64,000 nt of DNA from Rhodococcus triatomae BKS 15-14 (GTDB taxonomy: Bacteria; Actinomycetota; Actinomycetes; Mycobacteriales; Mycobacteriaceae): the NCBI GenBank assembly GCA_000341795.1, contig AODO01000013.1, positions 51,668 through 115,667 of the forward strand. Reading direction: 5' to 3'. Below are positions 16,307 through 25,390 of the stretch, piece by piece. A model generated the notes under the pieces. That model was given only the letters and a program-made list of their open reading frames with translations. It searched no databases and was not told the DNA's origin. Both the position numbers and the translations under genes were made by a program. Every line of letters starts with the position of its first letter. Position 1 is the first letter of the stretch.

Positions 16307-17301
16307 CGACCTCAGCCGCTACGACGGGAACCGTGATGACGACACCACTGGCAGAACTCCACATGCACATCGAGGGGGCGCTCGAACCCGAGCTGATCCT
16401 CGAACTGGCCGAGCGCAACGGGATCGAGTTGCCGTACGCGGATCTCGACGACCTGCGCTCGCGCTACGAGTTCACCGACCTGCAGTCGTTCCTCGACCTG
16501 TACTTCGCCAACATGGCGGTGCTGCGGACGGCGCAGGATTTCGCGGACATGACCCGCGCCTACTTCGCCCGCGCCGCCCGCGCGGGGGTGGCGCACGCCG
16601 AGATCTTCTTCAACCCACAGGCGCACACGGCGCGCGGGGTTCCATTGGCCGAGGTGCTCGACGGACTCGCGGACGCGGTCTCGGCCAGCGAGGCCGAGTT
16701 CGGTGTCACCAGTGGACTGATCGCGGGCATCCTGCGGGACAAGCCGGCCGCAGAGGCCGATGCGCTGCTGACCGACCTGCTCGCGGTGGGTGCGCCGATC
16801 ATCGGGATCGGGCTCGACTCGGCCGAGGTCGGCAACCCGCCGTCGAAGTTCGTCGACGTGTTCGCGCGGGCCCGTGCGGCCGGGCTGCACACGGTCGCGC
16901 ACGCGGGGGAGGAGGGTCCGCCGGAGTACATCACCGAGGCCCTCGACCTCCTCGGCGTCGAGCGCATCGACCACGGCATCCGGTGCCTGGAGGACCCGGA
17001 GCTGGTGCAGCGACTGGTGCGAGACCGGGTTCCGCTCACCGCGTGCCCGCTGTCGAACGTACGACTGCGGGTGATCGACACCCTCGCCGACCACCCGATC
17101 CGGGCCATGCTCGCGGCCGGCCTGAACGTGTCGGTCAACTCGGACGATCCGGCCTACTTCGGTGGCTACGTCGACGACAACTTCGCCGGCCTCGTCGCCG
17201 CTGTCGGTCTCACCGACGAGGAGCGGAACATCCTGGCGCGCAATTCGATCCAGGCGTCGTTCGCGGGCGAGGACCGCAAGGCCCGGCTCCTCGGCGGCTG
17301 A
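16303..17301 (+). CDS. Adenosine deaminase family, probably adenine-deaminase type
   Basis: A 332-residue TIM-barrel metal-dependent deaminase. Zinc ligands H20 and H22 (ELHMHIEGALEP), the substrate and zinc residues in VAHAGEEGPPEY, ERIDHGIRC and NSDDPAYFGGY are all present. The pattern HIEGALEPEL, FFNPQAHTARG, GLDSAEVGNPPSKF and EEGPPEYI matches the bacterial/fungal adenine deaminase (ADE) branch better than classical adenosine deaminase; this is from memory of the family. It would convert adenine (or adenosine) to hypoxanthine (or inosine) in purine salvage. The start at 16303 overlaps the DUF1254 stop. ATG 16336 is a shorter alternative. Confidence 0.85.
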   Translation: MTTSAATTGTVMTTPLAELHMHIEGALEPELILELAERNGIELPYADLDDLRSRYEFTDLQSFLDLYFANMAVLRTAQDFADMTRAYFARAARAGVAHAEIFFNPQAHTARGVPLAEVLDGLADAVSASEAEFGVTSGLIAGILRDKPAAEADALLTDLLAVGAPIIGIGLDSAEVGNPPSKFVDVFARARAAGLHTVAHAGEEGPPEYITEALDLLGVERIDHGIRCLEDPELVQRLVRDRVPLTACPLSNVRLRVIDTLADHPIRAMLAAGLNVSVNSDDPAYFGGYVDDNFAGLVAAVGLTDEERNILARNSIQASFAGEDRKARLLGG

Positions 17302-17315
17302 CCGGTCAGCCGAGG
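17289..17315. terminator. Hairpin spanning two convergent stop codons
   Basis: Stem CCTCGG...CTGA pairing with TCAG...CCGAGG around a CCGG loop, with a small bulge. The stop codons of the deaminase (+) and the lactone oxidase (-) lie inside it. Confidence 0.45.
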
Positions 17316-18622
17316 ACCTGCTGCAGGTACGGGTTGTCGAACAGTCGCGCCGGGTCGTACTTGTCCCGGACGGACACGAACGCGTCGAAGTGGCGGTAGG
17401 TGGGACGCAGATCATTCGCGGTGCGCGAGTGCAGCTTGCCCCAGTGGGGTCGGCCGTCCGCGGCGCGGGCGATCGCCTCGACGGCGTCGAAGTACTCACG
17501 GTGGTCCCGGCGGTGGTACTGGTGCACCGCGACGTAGGCGGTGTCGCGGCCGTTCGCCGTGGACATCCACACGTCGTCGGCGGCGGCGAAGCGGACCTCG
17601 ACGGGGAAGGCGACGTTGACGCCGGACCTGTTCAGCCACCGGTCGATCTCGCGGAGGGTGTCGCTGACGGCCTCGGCGGGAAGCGCGTACTCCATCTCCC
17701 GGAACCTGACCCGTCGCGGGGAGGCGAACACCTCGAAGCTGCGGTCGACGTACTCGCGGCGGCCCAGGGCGCGAGCGGTGAAGCCGTTGATCGACGGGAT
17801 CGCCGACGGGATCGCCGTGGCAACGCGGTTGATGCCGTCGAAGACGACGTTGGAGAGCAGTTCGTCCTCGACGAACGCGCGGACGGGGTGCACGGGGTCG
17901 ACGGCACCGTCGGCGGGCAGCCGCGTGTTGTGCTTGGTCAGCACCCGGTCGGTGTGCGGGAACCAGTAGAACTCGAAGTGGTCCGTGCCGGCGACGTGTT
18001 CGTCGAGTCCGGAGAGTGTCTCGGACAGGAGACCGGGTGCTTCGACGGCGCGCATGAGAAATGCGTCCACGCACTGCAGCGTGACCTTCGCGATGACGCC
18101 GATCGCGCCGAGCCCGATCCGGGCGGCGTGGAACAGTTCGGGGTTCTCCTCGTCGGAGCAGTCGACGACGGTGCCGTCGGCGAGCACCAGCTGCAGCGCC
18201 CGCACCTGATGCGCGATGCCACCGAAGCGGGCGCCGGTTCCGTGGGTTCCGGTGGAGATGGCGCCGGCGATCGACTGGGCGTCGATGTCACCGAGATTGG
18301 CCATCGCCAGACCCAGATCCCACAGTGCGGGATTCAGCGCGTGCAGTCTCGTGCCCGCGAAAACGGTGACGAGCGCACCCGACGGCTCCGTCGTCGGGAC
18401 GACCGATTCGATGCCCTGCAGGTTGTCCAGGCTGATCATCACGCCGTCGGTGGCGGCGATCGAAGTGAACGAATGGCCGGCGCCCACACACTTGACCTGC
18501 AGTCCTTCGGCGGCGGCGCGCCCGATCTCGGTACTCAGTTCGGTAACGGTCGACGGCGTGGCACAGCGAGTGGGGCGGGCGTCGGCGCAGCGCGCCCAGT
18601 TCTGCCACGTCAGTGAATCCAT
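17306..18622 (-). CDS. FAD-linked sugar-lactone oxidase (D-arabinono/L-gulono-1,4-lactone oxidase type)
   Basis: A 438-residue VAO-family flavoenzyme. The FAD domain (1-180) contains VGAGHSFTSIAATDGVMISL, where His50 is the usual covalent flavin attachment site, and GAISTGTHGTGARFGGIA. The C-terminal ALO domain ends with RPHWGKLHS and FVSVRDKYDPARLFDNPYL. Such enzymes oxidise aldonolactones or alditols, passing electrons to oxygen or another acceptor. It is divergent from the TetR gene, and the operator at 18637-18652 sits just upstream of its start. Confidence 0.88.
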   Translation of the reverse strand: MDSLTWQNWARCADARPTRCATPSTVTELSTEIGRAAAEGLQVKCVGAGHSFTSIAATDGVMISLDNLQGIESVVPTTEPSGALVTVFAGTRLHALNPALWDLGLAMANLGDIDAQSIAGAISTGTHGTGARFGGIAHQVRALQLVLADGTVVDCSDEENPELFHAARIGLGAIGVIAKVTLQCVDAFLMRAVEAPGLLSETLSGLDEHVAGTDHFEFYWFPHTDRVLTKHNTRLPADGAVDPVHPVRAFVEDELLSNVVFDGINRVATAIPSAIPSINGFTARALGRREYVDRSFEVFASPRRVRFREMEYALPAEAVSDTLREIDRWLNRSGVNVAFPVEVRFAAADDVWMSTANGRDTAYVAVHQYHRRDHREYFDAVEAIARAADGRPHWGKLHSRTANDLRPTYRHFDAFVSVRDKYDPARLFDNPYLQQVLG

Positions 18623-18636
18623 GAGACCATCATTTA

Positions 18637-18652
18637 CTGGACGTCCGTCCAG
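18637..18652. promoter_or_regulatory. TetR operator, copy 1
   Basis: CTGGAC-GTCC-GTCCAG, a perfect 6-bp-arm inverted repeat in the divergent promoter between the lactone oxidase and the TetR gene. An identical-arm copy lies at 19343-19358. Confidence 0.7.
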
Positions 18653-18699
18653 GTCAACACCTGCATCCCTAGTTACTCTCCACGAATTACGATCACCCC

Positions 18700-19341
18700 A
18701 TGCTTAATCGGCTACCTGCAGAGGAGCGGCGAGCGCAGCTCGTGGAATCCGCCATGGGAATCGCGGAACGCGGCGGCGTCGGCTCCGTCACCATCCGTGC
18801 CGTCGCGGAGGACGCGGGCGTGTCGCTCGGGGTCGTGCACTACTGCTTCGAGAGTAAGGAGGCGCTGGTCGCCGCGATGGGTGAGGCGCTGGTGCTCCAG
18901 CTGAGCCAGGCCCTGCGCTACGCGTTCGGCCAGGCGCGCACCGACGAGACCGAATCGGGCATCCGGGCGCTCAAGGGCCTGCTGCACAGCGGGCTGTCGG
19001 CCATGTGGCCGATCATCGAGGCCACCCCCGATCGCCAACTGCTGACCTACGAGATCACCGCCTACGGACTGCGGCAGCAGGCCGCCGGCGCAGAGCTGGC
19101 AGGCGCCATCGCAAACAACCAGTACGCGACGATGGACGTCGAAGCCGTCGCCTTCCTGGAGAGCTGCACGGAGCACAGCGGCACCCGGTGGACGGAACCC
19201 GTACCGCACATCGCCAGGTTCGCCCTCGCCGTCATCGACGGCATCGTGCTGCGCTGGCTGGTCGACCGTGACGGGGAGGCCGTCGTCGCGGAGTTGGACG
19301 ACCTGGTTCAGATGGTGACGAGCAAGGCCGTCGAAGTCTGA
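18700..19341 (+). CDS. TetR-family regulator
   Basis: A 213-residue TetR protein. HTH: VTIRAVAEDAGVSLGVVHYC (about residues 28-47), followed by the typical FESKEALVAAM. The C-terminal domain is helical with an unknown ligand pocket. A -10-like TACGAT (18688-18693) is 6 nt before the ATG. Two copies of CTGGAC-N4-GTCCAG flank the gene, one upstream and one between it and the downstream D-amino-acid enzyme, so it probably controls itself and both neighbours. Confidence 0.9.
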   Translation: MLNRLPAEERRAQLVESAMGIAERGGVGSVTIRAVAEDAGVSLGVVHYCFESKEALVAAMGEALVLQLSQALRYAFGQARTDETESGIRALKGLLHSGLSAMWPIIEATPDRQLLTYEITAYGLRQQAAGAELAGAIANNQYATMDVEAVAFLESCTEHSGTRWTEPVPHIARFALAVIDGIVLRWLVDRDGEAVVAELDDLVQMVTSKAVEV

Positions 19342-19342
19342 T

Positions 19343-19358
19343 CTGGACGATTGTCCAG
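19343..19358. promoter_or_regulatory. TetR operator, copy 2
   Basis: CTGGAC-GATT-GTCCAG, same arms and spacing as copy 1. It lies 1 bp after the tetR stop codon and immediately before the downstream gene, so the TetR protein probably represses that gene from its own promoter. Confidence 0.68.
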
Positions 19359-19363
19359 CAAGG

Positions 19364-20605
19364 GTGTTGACTGAGGCGGTGACCGTGACCACCCAGCGCA
19401 CCAGCAGCCAGGACTCCGTGGTCGCCCGCCTCGACGCGGCGACCACGGCCCTCGACGGACCGTTCGCGGCCCTCGACCTGCAGTCCCTCGACGCCAACGC
19501 CGCCGACCTGGCCCGCCGCGCGGCGGGAACGAAGATCCGTGTCGCCAGCAAGTCGGTCCGCGTGCGCGCGGTACTCGAGCGGGTGCTCGGCGCCGGACTC
19601 ACCGGTTCGGGCGCGTACGCAGATTCCGAGGGCGCGGGCGCCTTCCAGGGGATCATGGCCTACTCGCTGCGGGAGGCGATCTGGCTGGTGCGGTCCGGGG
19701 CCCGGGACGTGCTGATGGGTTATCCGACCGTGGACCGGGCGGCGCTCGCGGAACTCGTCGCAGATCCGCTGCTGCGTGACTCGATCACCCTGATGGTCGA
19801 CGGGGAGGGGCAACTCGACGTCGTCGCGGCCACCGGCTCCACCGACGTGCGGGTGTGTCTCGACATCGACGCGTCGCTGCGCATCGGGCCGGTGCACCTC
19901 GGGGTGCGGCGCTCCCCGCTGCGCAGCCCGGCCGACGCTGCAGCCCTCGCGCGGGTCGCCTCGGACCGTGGCTTCCGGGTCGTGGGGGTGATGTTCTACG
20001 AGGCGCAGATCGCCGGCCTGCCGGACAGCAGTCCTGCCGTGCGGCTGGTGAAGAAGGCATCGGCGGCGGAGCTGTCCTCGCGGCGGGGCGCGGTCGTCGA
20101 CGCCGTCACCGCCGTCGTGGGGCGGCTGGAGATCGTCAACAGCGGCGGGACCGGATCCTTGGAGGTCAGTTCGGCCGATCCCGCCGTCACCGAGGTCACC
20201 GCCGGGTCGGGGCTGTTCGTGCCCACTCTCTTCGATCGGTACCGGGCCTTCACCCCGCGGCCGGCGATGTTCTTCGCCCTCGACGCGGTGCGCCGACCGA
20301 GTCCGAAGATCGCCACGCTCTTCTCGGGCGGGTACATCGCCTCCGGGCCGGCCGGTGCGACCCGGGTGCCCACACCGGTGTGGCCGGCCGGACTGAAGCT
20401 GCTCCGCAACGAGGGGGCGGGCGAGGTGCAGACACCGGTGACCGGGCTCGCGGCCTCCGCGCTGCGTATCGGTGACCGGGTCTGGTTCCGGCACGCGAAG
20501 GCGGGCGAGCTGTGCGAGAGGTTCACGCAGGTGCATCTCGTCGACGCCGACGGGACCGCTGTCGCGGTGCCCACCTATCGCGGCGAGGGGCAGTGCTTCG
20601 GCTGA
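19364..20605 (+). CDS. Alanine racemase-fold amino acid deaminase/aldolase
   Basis: A 413-residue PLP enzyme with the alanine-racemase-type TIM barrel and C-terminal beta domain, resembling D-threonine aldolase/D-amino-acid deaminases. The PLP-lysine is probably in TKIRVASKSVRVR near residue 60. Later segments VCLDIDASLRIG, EIVNSGGTGSLE and DGTAVAVPTYRGEGQCFG fit the family. The start is uncertain: GTG 19364 gives the longest form, but TTG 19367, GTG 19379 and GTG 19385 are in frame, and the operator ends only 5 bp before 19364. Together with the divergent lactone oxidase it forms a small TetR regulon of unknown substrate. Confidence 0.78.
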   Translation: MLTEAVTVTTQRTSSQDSVVARLDAATTALDGPFAALDLQSLDANAADLARRAAGTKIRVASKSVRVRAVLERVLGAGLTGSGAYADSEGAGAFQGIMAYSLREAIWLVRSGARDVLMGYPTVDRAALAELVADPLLRDSITLMVDGEGQLDVVAATGSTDVRVCLDIDASLRIGPVHLGVRRSPLRSPADAAALARVASDRGFRVVGVMFYEAQIAGLPDSSPAVRLVKKASAAELSSRRGAVVDAVTAVVGRLEIVNSGGTGSLEVSSADPAVTEVTAGSGLFVPTLFDRYRAFTPRPAMFFALDAVRRPSPKIATLFSGGYIASGPAGATRVPTPVWPAGLKLLRNEGAGEVQTPVTGLAASALRIGDRVWFRHAKAGELCERFTQVHLVDADGTAVAVPTYRGEGQCFG

Positions 20606-20608
20606 CCC

Positions 20609-20637
20609 GGTGAGCGGGCCCGGAGCGCCCGGTCACC
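20609..20637. terminator. Imperfect hairpin before the next promoter
   Basis: A 13-bp stem with two mismatches (GGTGAGCGGGCCC versus GCGCCCGGTCACC) and a 3-nt loop. It ends exactly where the -10-like TACGAT of the PadR gene begins. Confidence 0.4.
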
Positions 20638-20649
20638 TACGATGGGGCC

Positions 20650-21204
20650 GTGGCGCTCCGAGACGCGATCCTCGCCGCGCTCACCAAGGGTGAGTATTCG
20701 GGATACGACCTGGCCAAGGCGTTCGACGTGACCGTCGCGAACTTCTGGGCCGCCACCCCCCAGCAGCTCTACCGCGAACTCGACAGGATGCAGCACGAGG
20801 GGCTGATCGTCGCCCGCACCGTCGAGCAGGAGAAGCGGCCGAACAAACGCACCTACACCCTGACCGAGGCAGGCCGGGCGGCGCTCGGCGACTTTGTGAC
20901 ACGCCCACCGAAACCCATCGCGATCCGCGACGAGTTGCTCGTGCAGGTCGAGGCGATGACCGTGGAGTCCGTACCGGCGGTGCGGGTCAACGTCGCCCAC
21001 GAACTCGAGGCGGCGCAGGCGAAGCTGAGGCGCTACGAGGCGCGCCGCGAGTACCTGCTCGCCGGCCGCACCGAGCAGCGGCTTCTCGCGGAGGAGGACG
21101 CGAACCTCGGGTCGTATCTCACCCTCGTCCGCGGGATCGCCTTCGAGACCGAGAACATCCGGTGGTGTGAGTTCGTCCTCGAGTCGCTCTCCGGTCGCGG
21201 CTGA
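20650..21204 (+). CDS. PadR-family regulator
   Basis: A 184-residue PadR/vinculin-like regulator. Winged helix in residues 1-80: AILAALTKGEYSGYDLAKAF and FWAATPQQLYRELDRMQHEG, then the wing KRPNKRTYTLTEAG. A long helical C-terminal domain (90-180) mediates dimerisation. The GTG start has TACGAT (20638-20643) 6 nt upstream. No target operon is adjacent: the next gene is convergent. Confidence 0.85.
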   Translation: MALRDAILAALTKGEYSGYDLAKAFDVTVANFWAATPQQLYRELDRMQHEGLIVARTVEQEKRPNKRTYTLTEAGRAALGDFVTRPPKPIAIRDELLVQVEAMTVESVPAVRVNVAHELEAAQAKLRRYEARREYLLAGRTEQRLLAEEDANLGSYLTLVRGIAFETENIRWCEFVLESLSGRG

Positions 21205-21215
21205 CCCGCCGCGAC
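21194..21215. terminator. Hairpin between convergent genes
   Basis: GTCGCGGC and GCCGCGAC form a perfect 8-bp stem with a 6-nt loop. It holds the padR-like stop and ends just before the helicase stop on the other strand. Confidence 0.45.
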
Positions 21216-21218
21216 TCG

Positions 21219-24200
21219 CTACCGGGCGTCCCCGCTGCCGTCCGGATGGGTGCGCAGGAACGCGCCCAGTTCGAGCAGGCCCGCCGGGGTGGACGGCAGG
21301 TAGTCGGTCAGCGCGGGGGACCGGACGACGACGGCTCTCCACTTGCCACGCGAGATGGCCACGTTCAACCGGTTCCGGGACAGCAGGAAACCCATCCCTC
21401 GCGGTACCTCGTCCGCCGAGGAGGCCGTCATGGAGACGAACACCACCGCCGCCTCGCGTCCCTGGAACTTGTCGACGGTGCCGACCAGGACGTCGTCGAG
21501 CCCGAGGTCGGCGAGGTGCCGCCGGATCAGCGCCACCTGCGCGTTGTACGGGGCGACGACGAGGATGTCGGACTGTTCGAGCGGACGGGGTTCCGCGCCC
21601 GCGCCCGCCGTCCACGCGGCGCCGATCAGCTCCTGCGCCTGCTTCGCGATCGCGTCCGCCTCCTCCGACGAGAACGTCGAGTTCCCGGTGTGTTCCACGA
21701 ACAGGGTGTCGACGCCAGGGGCGACGCCGTCGAGGTACCGGGCCGTCGTCACCGCCTCGTTCGCGTGCAGTAGTCCCTCGTAGGACAGCGCCGACACCGG
21801 CGCGCACACCGCAGGATGCATCCGCCACGTCACGTCCAGGAAGTAGCCCAGCTCGGGTGGGAGCGCGCCGTGCCCGCCCGCCAGCCAGCCGAGCGCCGAG
21901 GTGTCCACCGGCTCCGGGTGGATCCCCTGACTGACCTGCGGCAGCTGCTGAGGATCGCCGAGCAGCAACAGGTTCCGGGCGCTGATGCCGACGGCGACCG
22001 TGTTCGCGAGGGAGAACTGACCGGCCTCGTCCACCACCAGCAGGTCCAGGGTTCCCGGGGGCACCCGATCGGGATGAGCCAGGTCCCAGGCGGTACCGCC
22101 GACGACACAGCCGTCCTCGTGTTCGCGGAGGAACTCGGGGAAGCCGGACGGATCGAGTTTCGTCCACTCCGGTTCGGCCGCGAGACCCGAGGTCGGTTTC
22201 TTGGCGACCCTCTCGCCGGGCACGCCCGCCCGGACCACCGCGTCGAGCATGTTCTCGACCACCGAATGGGACTGCGCGACGACGCCGATCCGCCAGCCGT
22301 GCCGTGTCACCAGCTCGGCGACGACCTTGGCGCCGGTGAAGGTCTTCCCGGTTCCCGGCGGGCCCTGCACCGCCAGATACGAGTCGTCGAGGTCGAGCAG
22401 CGCATCGGTGATCGCACGGGCGCGGTCGTCGGGATCGGCTGCGGGAAGCGGACGCCCGGAGCGTGTGCGGGGCGGGATGCGCCGCAGTATGTCCACGGCC
22501 GCGGTGTGCGGCATGGCAGGGAGGGCCGTCGCCGTCGCCGCCGCCTGCACGGCGATCGCCGCCTCGATCTTCGTCGTGGGAATCGGACGCTCCGGGGTCA
22601 GTGCCATCGGCACCGGCTCGTGCGTCTCGGTGCCCTGCAGTTCCTCGACGAGTACCACGTCCCGGGGCCTGCCGTCGGGGCCCGTGTCCTCGTCGACCGC
22701 GACGACGGTGACGTCCATCGTGCCGCGCGCCGCGGCGTCGTCCGATCCTATTCCGGTGGCGGTGTCGTACAGCGCGAACGGCTTGGCGGTGACCCGCGGC
22801 GAGGACCCCGACCCCCACCTTCCCACCAGCCGGAGGGTGCGACGCAGCTTCCGCTGCCGCGGCGTGGTCTTGCGCCAGTCGTCGGTGACGTCCACCGACT
22901 CGGCGACGAAGACGTCGGCGGTGTCCGCCCACTCGTCGACCGGCGCGGTGAGACGGTCGAAGTGGGCCCACCAGAACGGTTTCCGTTCGCGGCGGTGATA
23001 ACCGAGTGCCGCCGCGAGCAGTGCCGCGGCCTGCTGCTCCGGAGTCCGGTGGCCGGGCAGCGAGTCCCCGACGTGCGCACGGAGCGCGATCTCGTCGGTG
23101 CTCGGGGCCTCGACGACCACCGGCGCGGTCTGCTGCACCGGATGGGGCTGTACGCCGCGTTCGGCGGCGAGGCCGCGCAACCAGTCCCGCAGCTCGAGCG
23201 TGGAGAGGCAGTCGTACTCGTTGTAGTCGGCGATACCGCGCAGCAGCTGTGCTGCCTCGTCGGTCCGCCCGGCGTCACGCAGTTCGCAGTAGTCCGCGTA
23301 GGCGACGACCGATCCCGCGGCATCGGTGACGTCGCCGGCGCGCAGTCGCTCGCCCATGTAGAGCGGCTCGAGCTTCTTGATCGAGTACGACGGTGCACCG
23401 ACCCGCACGGATGCCTTCACCACCGGATACAGGTCGACGAGAACGTTCTCACGGAGCAGTGCGTCGACGGCCTCCTCGCCGACGCCGTAGCGGCCCGCCA
23501 GCCGCAGCAGCGCCGACTTCTCGTAGGCGGCGTAGTGGTAGACGTGCATGTCCGGGAACAGTTTCCGGCGCTCGGTGACGTAGTCGAGGAAGTCCAGCAA
23601 CGCCTGACGTTCCTGTGCCCGGTCGTGCGCCCAGAACGGCCGGAACGTCCCGTCGGACTCCATCACCCCGAACAGGTACTCGAGTCCCCAGTCGGGCGAA
23701 CCGTTCTCCGCCCACAGCGGATCGCCCTCGAAGTCGAAGAAGATGTCGCCCGGGTCGGGCGCGGGGACACCGGCCAGCGCGGATCCGTCGCCGATCACCT
23801 CGAACTCGGGTGTGTCCTTCGTCGAGCGGAGCTGCACCGACGCCTGGGCGCGCAGGCCCTCGAGGACGCGCGCGCCGATTCCGTCCACCGGCCCGCAGGC
23901 AGTGGCGAGCTCGTCGATGGTGGTGACGCCACCGCGAATCAGCTTCTCCCGCTGCGTCGATCGCATCCCCGCGACGAGGATCAGGTCGCGGGTGCGTTCC
24001 ACCTCCGGGGTGCACGACTCGCAGCGTCCGCACGCACGGACGGCTCCCCAGGCGACGGGAACCGCGCCGCGGCGATGGTCCGCCAGGAGCTGCACCAGTG
24101 TGTCGCGCCGCCGACGGAACACCGGCGCGATGTCGGCGAGGGCGACGTCGACGACGCTGTCGTCGCCGAGGATCAGGCTCGCGTCCGGAGCGATCGGGAT

Positions 24201-24692
24201 GCCGCTGTCCGACAGCGCATCCGCGTAGGCGGCCAGTTGCAGCAGCGCGGGGACTCGCGCGTGCCGTGACAGCTTGGTGTCGATCACCCGGTACCCGGCG
24301 TCCTCGCGGACCAGGAAGTCGCTGAACCCCACGAAGCGGCCTCCCGAACTCGCGTTCTGGAAGACGGTGCCCTGGTGGATCACCTCCGCGCCGGCCCGTG
24401 CCGCGGCGACGGTTGCGAGGCTCGCGCGGGTGAGGCCGGCGACGTCGAAGTCGGGCCGCTCGATCACCACGACGCCGTCGCCGAACCGGTCGCGGTACGA
24501 CTCCAGCCGGCGGCGCTCGTGGGAGTCGCCCAGGGCGGACGTGCGGGCCAGCATCGGATCGGGCTCCGGCGCGGACCTCTCGGGGGTGTGCCCCAGTGTC
24601 GTGTCGTAGCGGCGCAGCAGTGCGAACTCGCAGTCGGCGGCCCGGGTGAGGTCGCGCGTGCTGAACACGGTCACGTCGTCGAGGAGGAACAC
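21219..24692 (-). CDS. TM0106-family RecB-like nuclease fused to SF1 helicase
   Basis: A 1157-residue protein. The N-terminal 450 residues are the TM0106-family RecB-like nuclease: GFSDFLVREDAGYRVIDTKL carries the D...xxK type PD-(D/E)XK site. A cysteine cluster (CGRCESC, about residue 215) may bind a metal or Fe-S cluster. The predicted RNase H-fold region FFDFEGDPLW follows near 310. The C-terminal part is an SF1 helicase with Walker A QGPPGTGKTFTGA, Walker B LLVVDEAGQFSL, GDPQQLPQV and the C-terminal motifs VGTVDKFQGREAAVV and NVAISRGKW. It probably acts in DNA or RNA processing or repair; no pathway is established. Start GTG 24692 has a -10-like CATAGT (24699-24704) 6 nt upstream. Confidence 0.88.
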   Translation of the reverse strand: MFLLDDVTVFSTRDLTRAADCEFALLRRYDTTLGHTPERSAPEPDPMLARTSALGDSHERRRLESYRDRFGDGVVVIERPDFDVAGLTRASLATVAAARAGAEVIHQGTVFQNASSGGRFVGFSDFLVREDAGYRVIDTKLSRHARVPALLQLAAYADALSDSGIPIAPDASLILGDDSVVDVALADIAPVFRRRRDTLVQLLADHRRGAVPVAWGAVRACGRCESCTPEVERTRDLILVAGMRSTQREKLIRGGVTTIDELATACGPVDGIGARVLEGLRAQASVQLRSTKDTPEFEVIGDGSALAGVPAPDPGDIFFDFEGDPLWAENGSPDWGLEYLFGVMESDGTFRPFWAHDRAQERQALLDFLDYVTERRKLFPDMHVYHYAAYEKSALLRLAGRYGVGEEAVDALLRENVLVDLYPVVKASVRVGAPSYSIKKLEPLYMGERLRAGDVTDAAGSVVAYADYCELRDAGRTDEAAQLLRGIADYNEYDCLSTLELRDWLRGLAAERGVQPHPVQQTAPVVVEAPSTDEIALRAHVGDSLPGHRTPEQQAAALLAAALGYHRRERKPFWWAHFDRLTAPVDEWADTADVFVAESVDVTDDWRKTTPRQRKLRRTLRLVGRWGSGSSPRVTAKPFALYDTATGIGSDDAAARGTMDVTVVAVDEDTGPDGRPRDVVLVEELQGTETHEPVPMALTPERPIPTTKIEAAIAVQAAATATALPAMPHTAAVDILRRIPPRTRSGRPLPAADPDDRARAITDALLDLDDSYLAVQGPPGTGKTFTGAKVVAELVTRHGWRIGVVAQSHSVVENMLDAVVRAGVPGERVAKKPTSGLAAEPEWTKLDPSGFPEFLREHEDGCVVGGTAWDLAHPDRVPPGTLDLLVVDEAGQFSLANTVAVGISARNLLLLGDPQQLPQVSQGIHPEPVDTSALGWLAGGHGALPPELGYFLDVTWRMHPAVCAPVSALSYEGLLHANEAVTTARYLDGVAPGVDTLFVEHTGNSTFSSEEADAIAKQAQELIGAAWTAGAGAEPRPLEQSDILVVAPYNAQVALIRRHLADLGLDDVLVGTVDKFQGREAAVVFVSMTASSADEVPRGMGFLLSRNRLNVAISRGKWRAVVVRSPALTDYLPSTPAGLLELGAFLRTHPDGSGDAR

Positions 24693-24760
24693 GGGTCGAC
24701 TATGGCAGATCCCGGTGACAGGTCGAGTGGTTCGCCGCGGCCCGTCGGTACCGTGGCGCG

Positions 24761-25390
24761 GTGACGTCCTCACGATTCTTCGCCGGTGCATCCGGGCAGG
24801 TCCACGTCCGGCACTGGCCGTGCATCGATCCCGTCGCCGGTCTGGTGTTCCTGCACGGGATGGGCCAGCACACGGGCCACTACCACCGGTTCGCGCGGGC
24901 ACTCGGCGCCGAACACGTCGAGACGTGGGCACTCGACCACGTCGGACACGGGCTGAGCGAGGGCGAGCCCGGGAATCCCGGTCCGGTCGCCGCCCTCGCC
25001 GCCAACGCGCTGAGCCTCGCCGACCTCGCCGCGGCCGACCGTCCCGGTCTGCCGCTGGCGGTCATGGGCCATTCACTGGGCGCGGCCACCGCCGTCGCCG
25101 CGCTCGCCGAGCAGCCGGAACGGTTCGTGGCCGTGGTGCTGTGTGGGCTGCCGCGCCGGGCTGCGGCCGATCCGGATGCCGTCGAGGCGGTGCGCGTGCC
25201 GATCCTGGTCGTCCACGGCGTCGACGACCGGCTCGCGCCGATCGACGGTGCCCGGGCGTGGACGTCCGAGGTCCGGGGCGCCGAACTGCTCGAGTACCCG
25301 GACGCCGGTCACGATCTGCTGCACGAACCGGTGCACCGGCGGGTGACCTCCGATGTCGCGGCCTTCGTCCGCGCTACGGTCCAGCGATGA
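24761..25390 (+). CDS. Alpha/beta hydrolase (monoacylglycerol-lipase-like)
   Basis: A 209-residue serine hydrolase. Oxyanion region GLVFLHGMGQHTGHY, nucleophile elbow GHSLGA (about residue 105), acid in VVHGVDDRLAPIDGA and catalytic His in YPDAGHDLLHE complete the triad. The HGMGQH...YHRFARAL pattern resembles monoacylglycerol lipases/lysophospholipases. It is short, with a reduced cap domain. GTG 24761 follows -10-like TACCGT (24749-24754) by 6 nt. The stop overlaps the next start (ATGA). Confidence 0.85.
   Translation: MTSSRFFAGASGQVHVRHWPCIDPVAGLVFLHGMGQHTGHYHRFARALGAEHVETWALDHVGHGLSEGEPGNPGPVAALAANALSLADLAAADRPGLPLAVMGHSLGAATAVAALAEQPERFVAVVLCGLPRRAAADPDAVEAVRVPILVVHGVDDRLAPIDGARAWTSEVRGAELLEYPDAGHDLLHEPVHRRVTSDVAAFVRATVQR

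Noticed and set aside
20575..22971. A 798-codon minus-strand frame inside the nuclease-helicase region
   Set aside because: It is a shifted frame of the helicase gene and the opposite strand of the PadR gene, with no recognisable domain.
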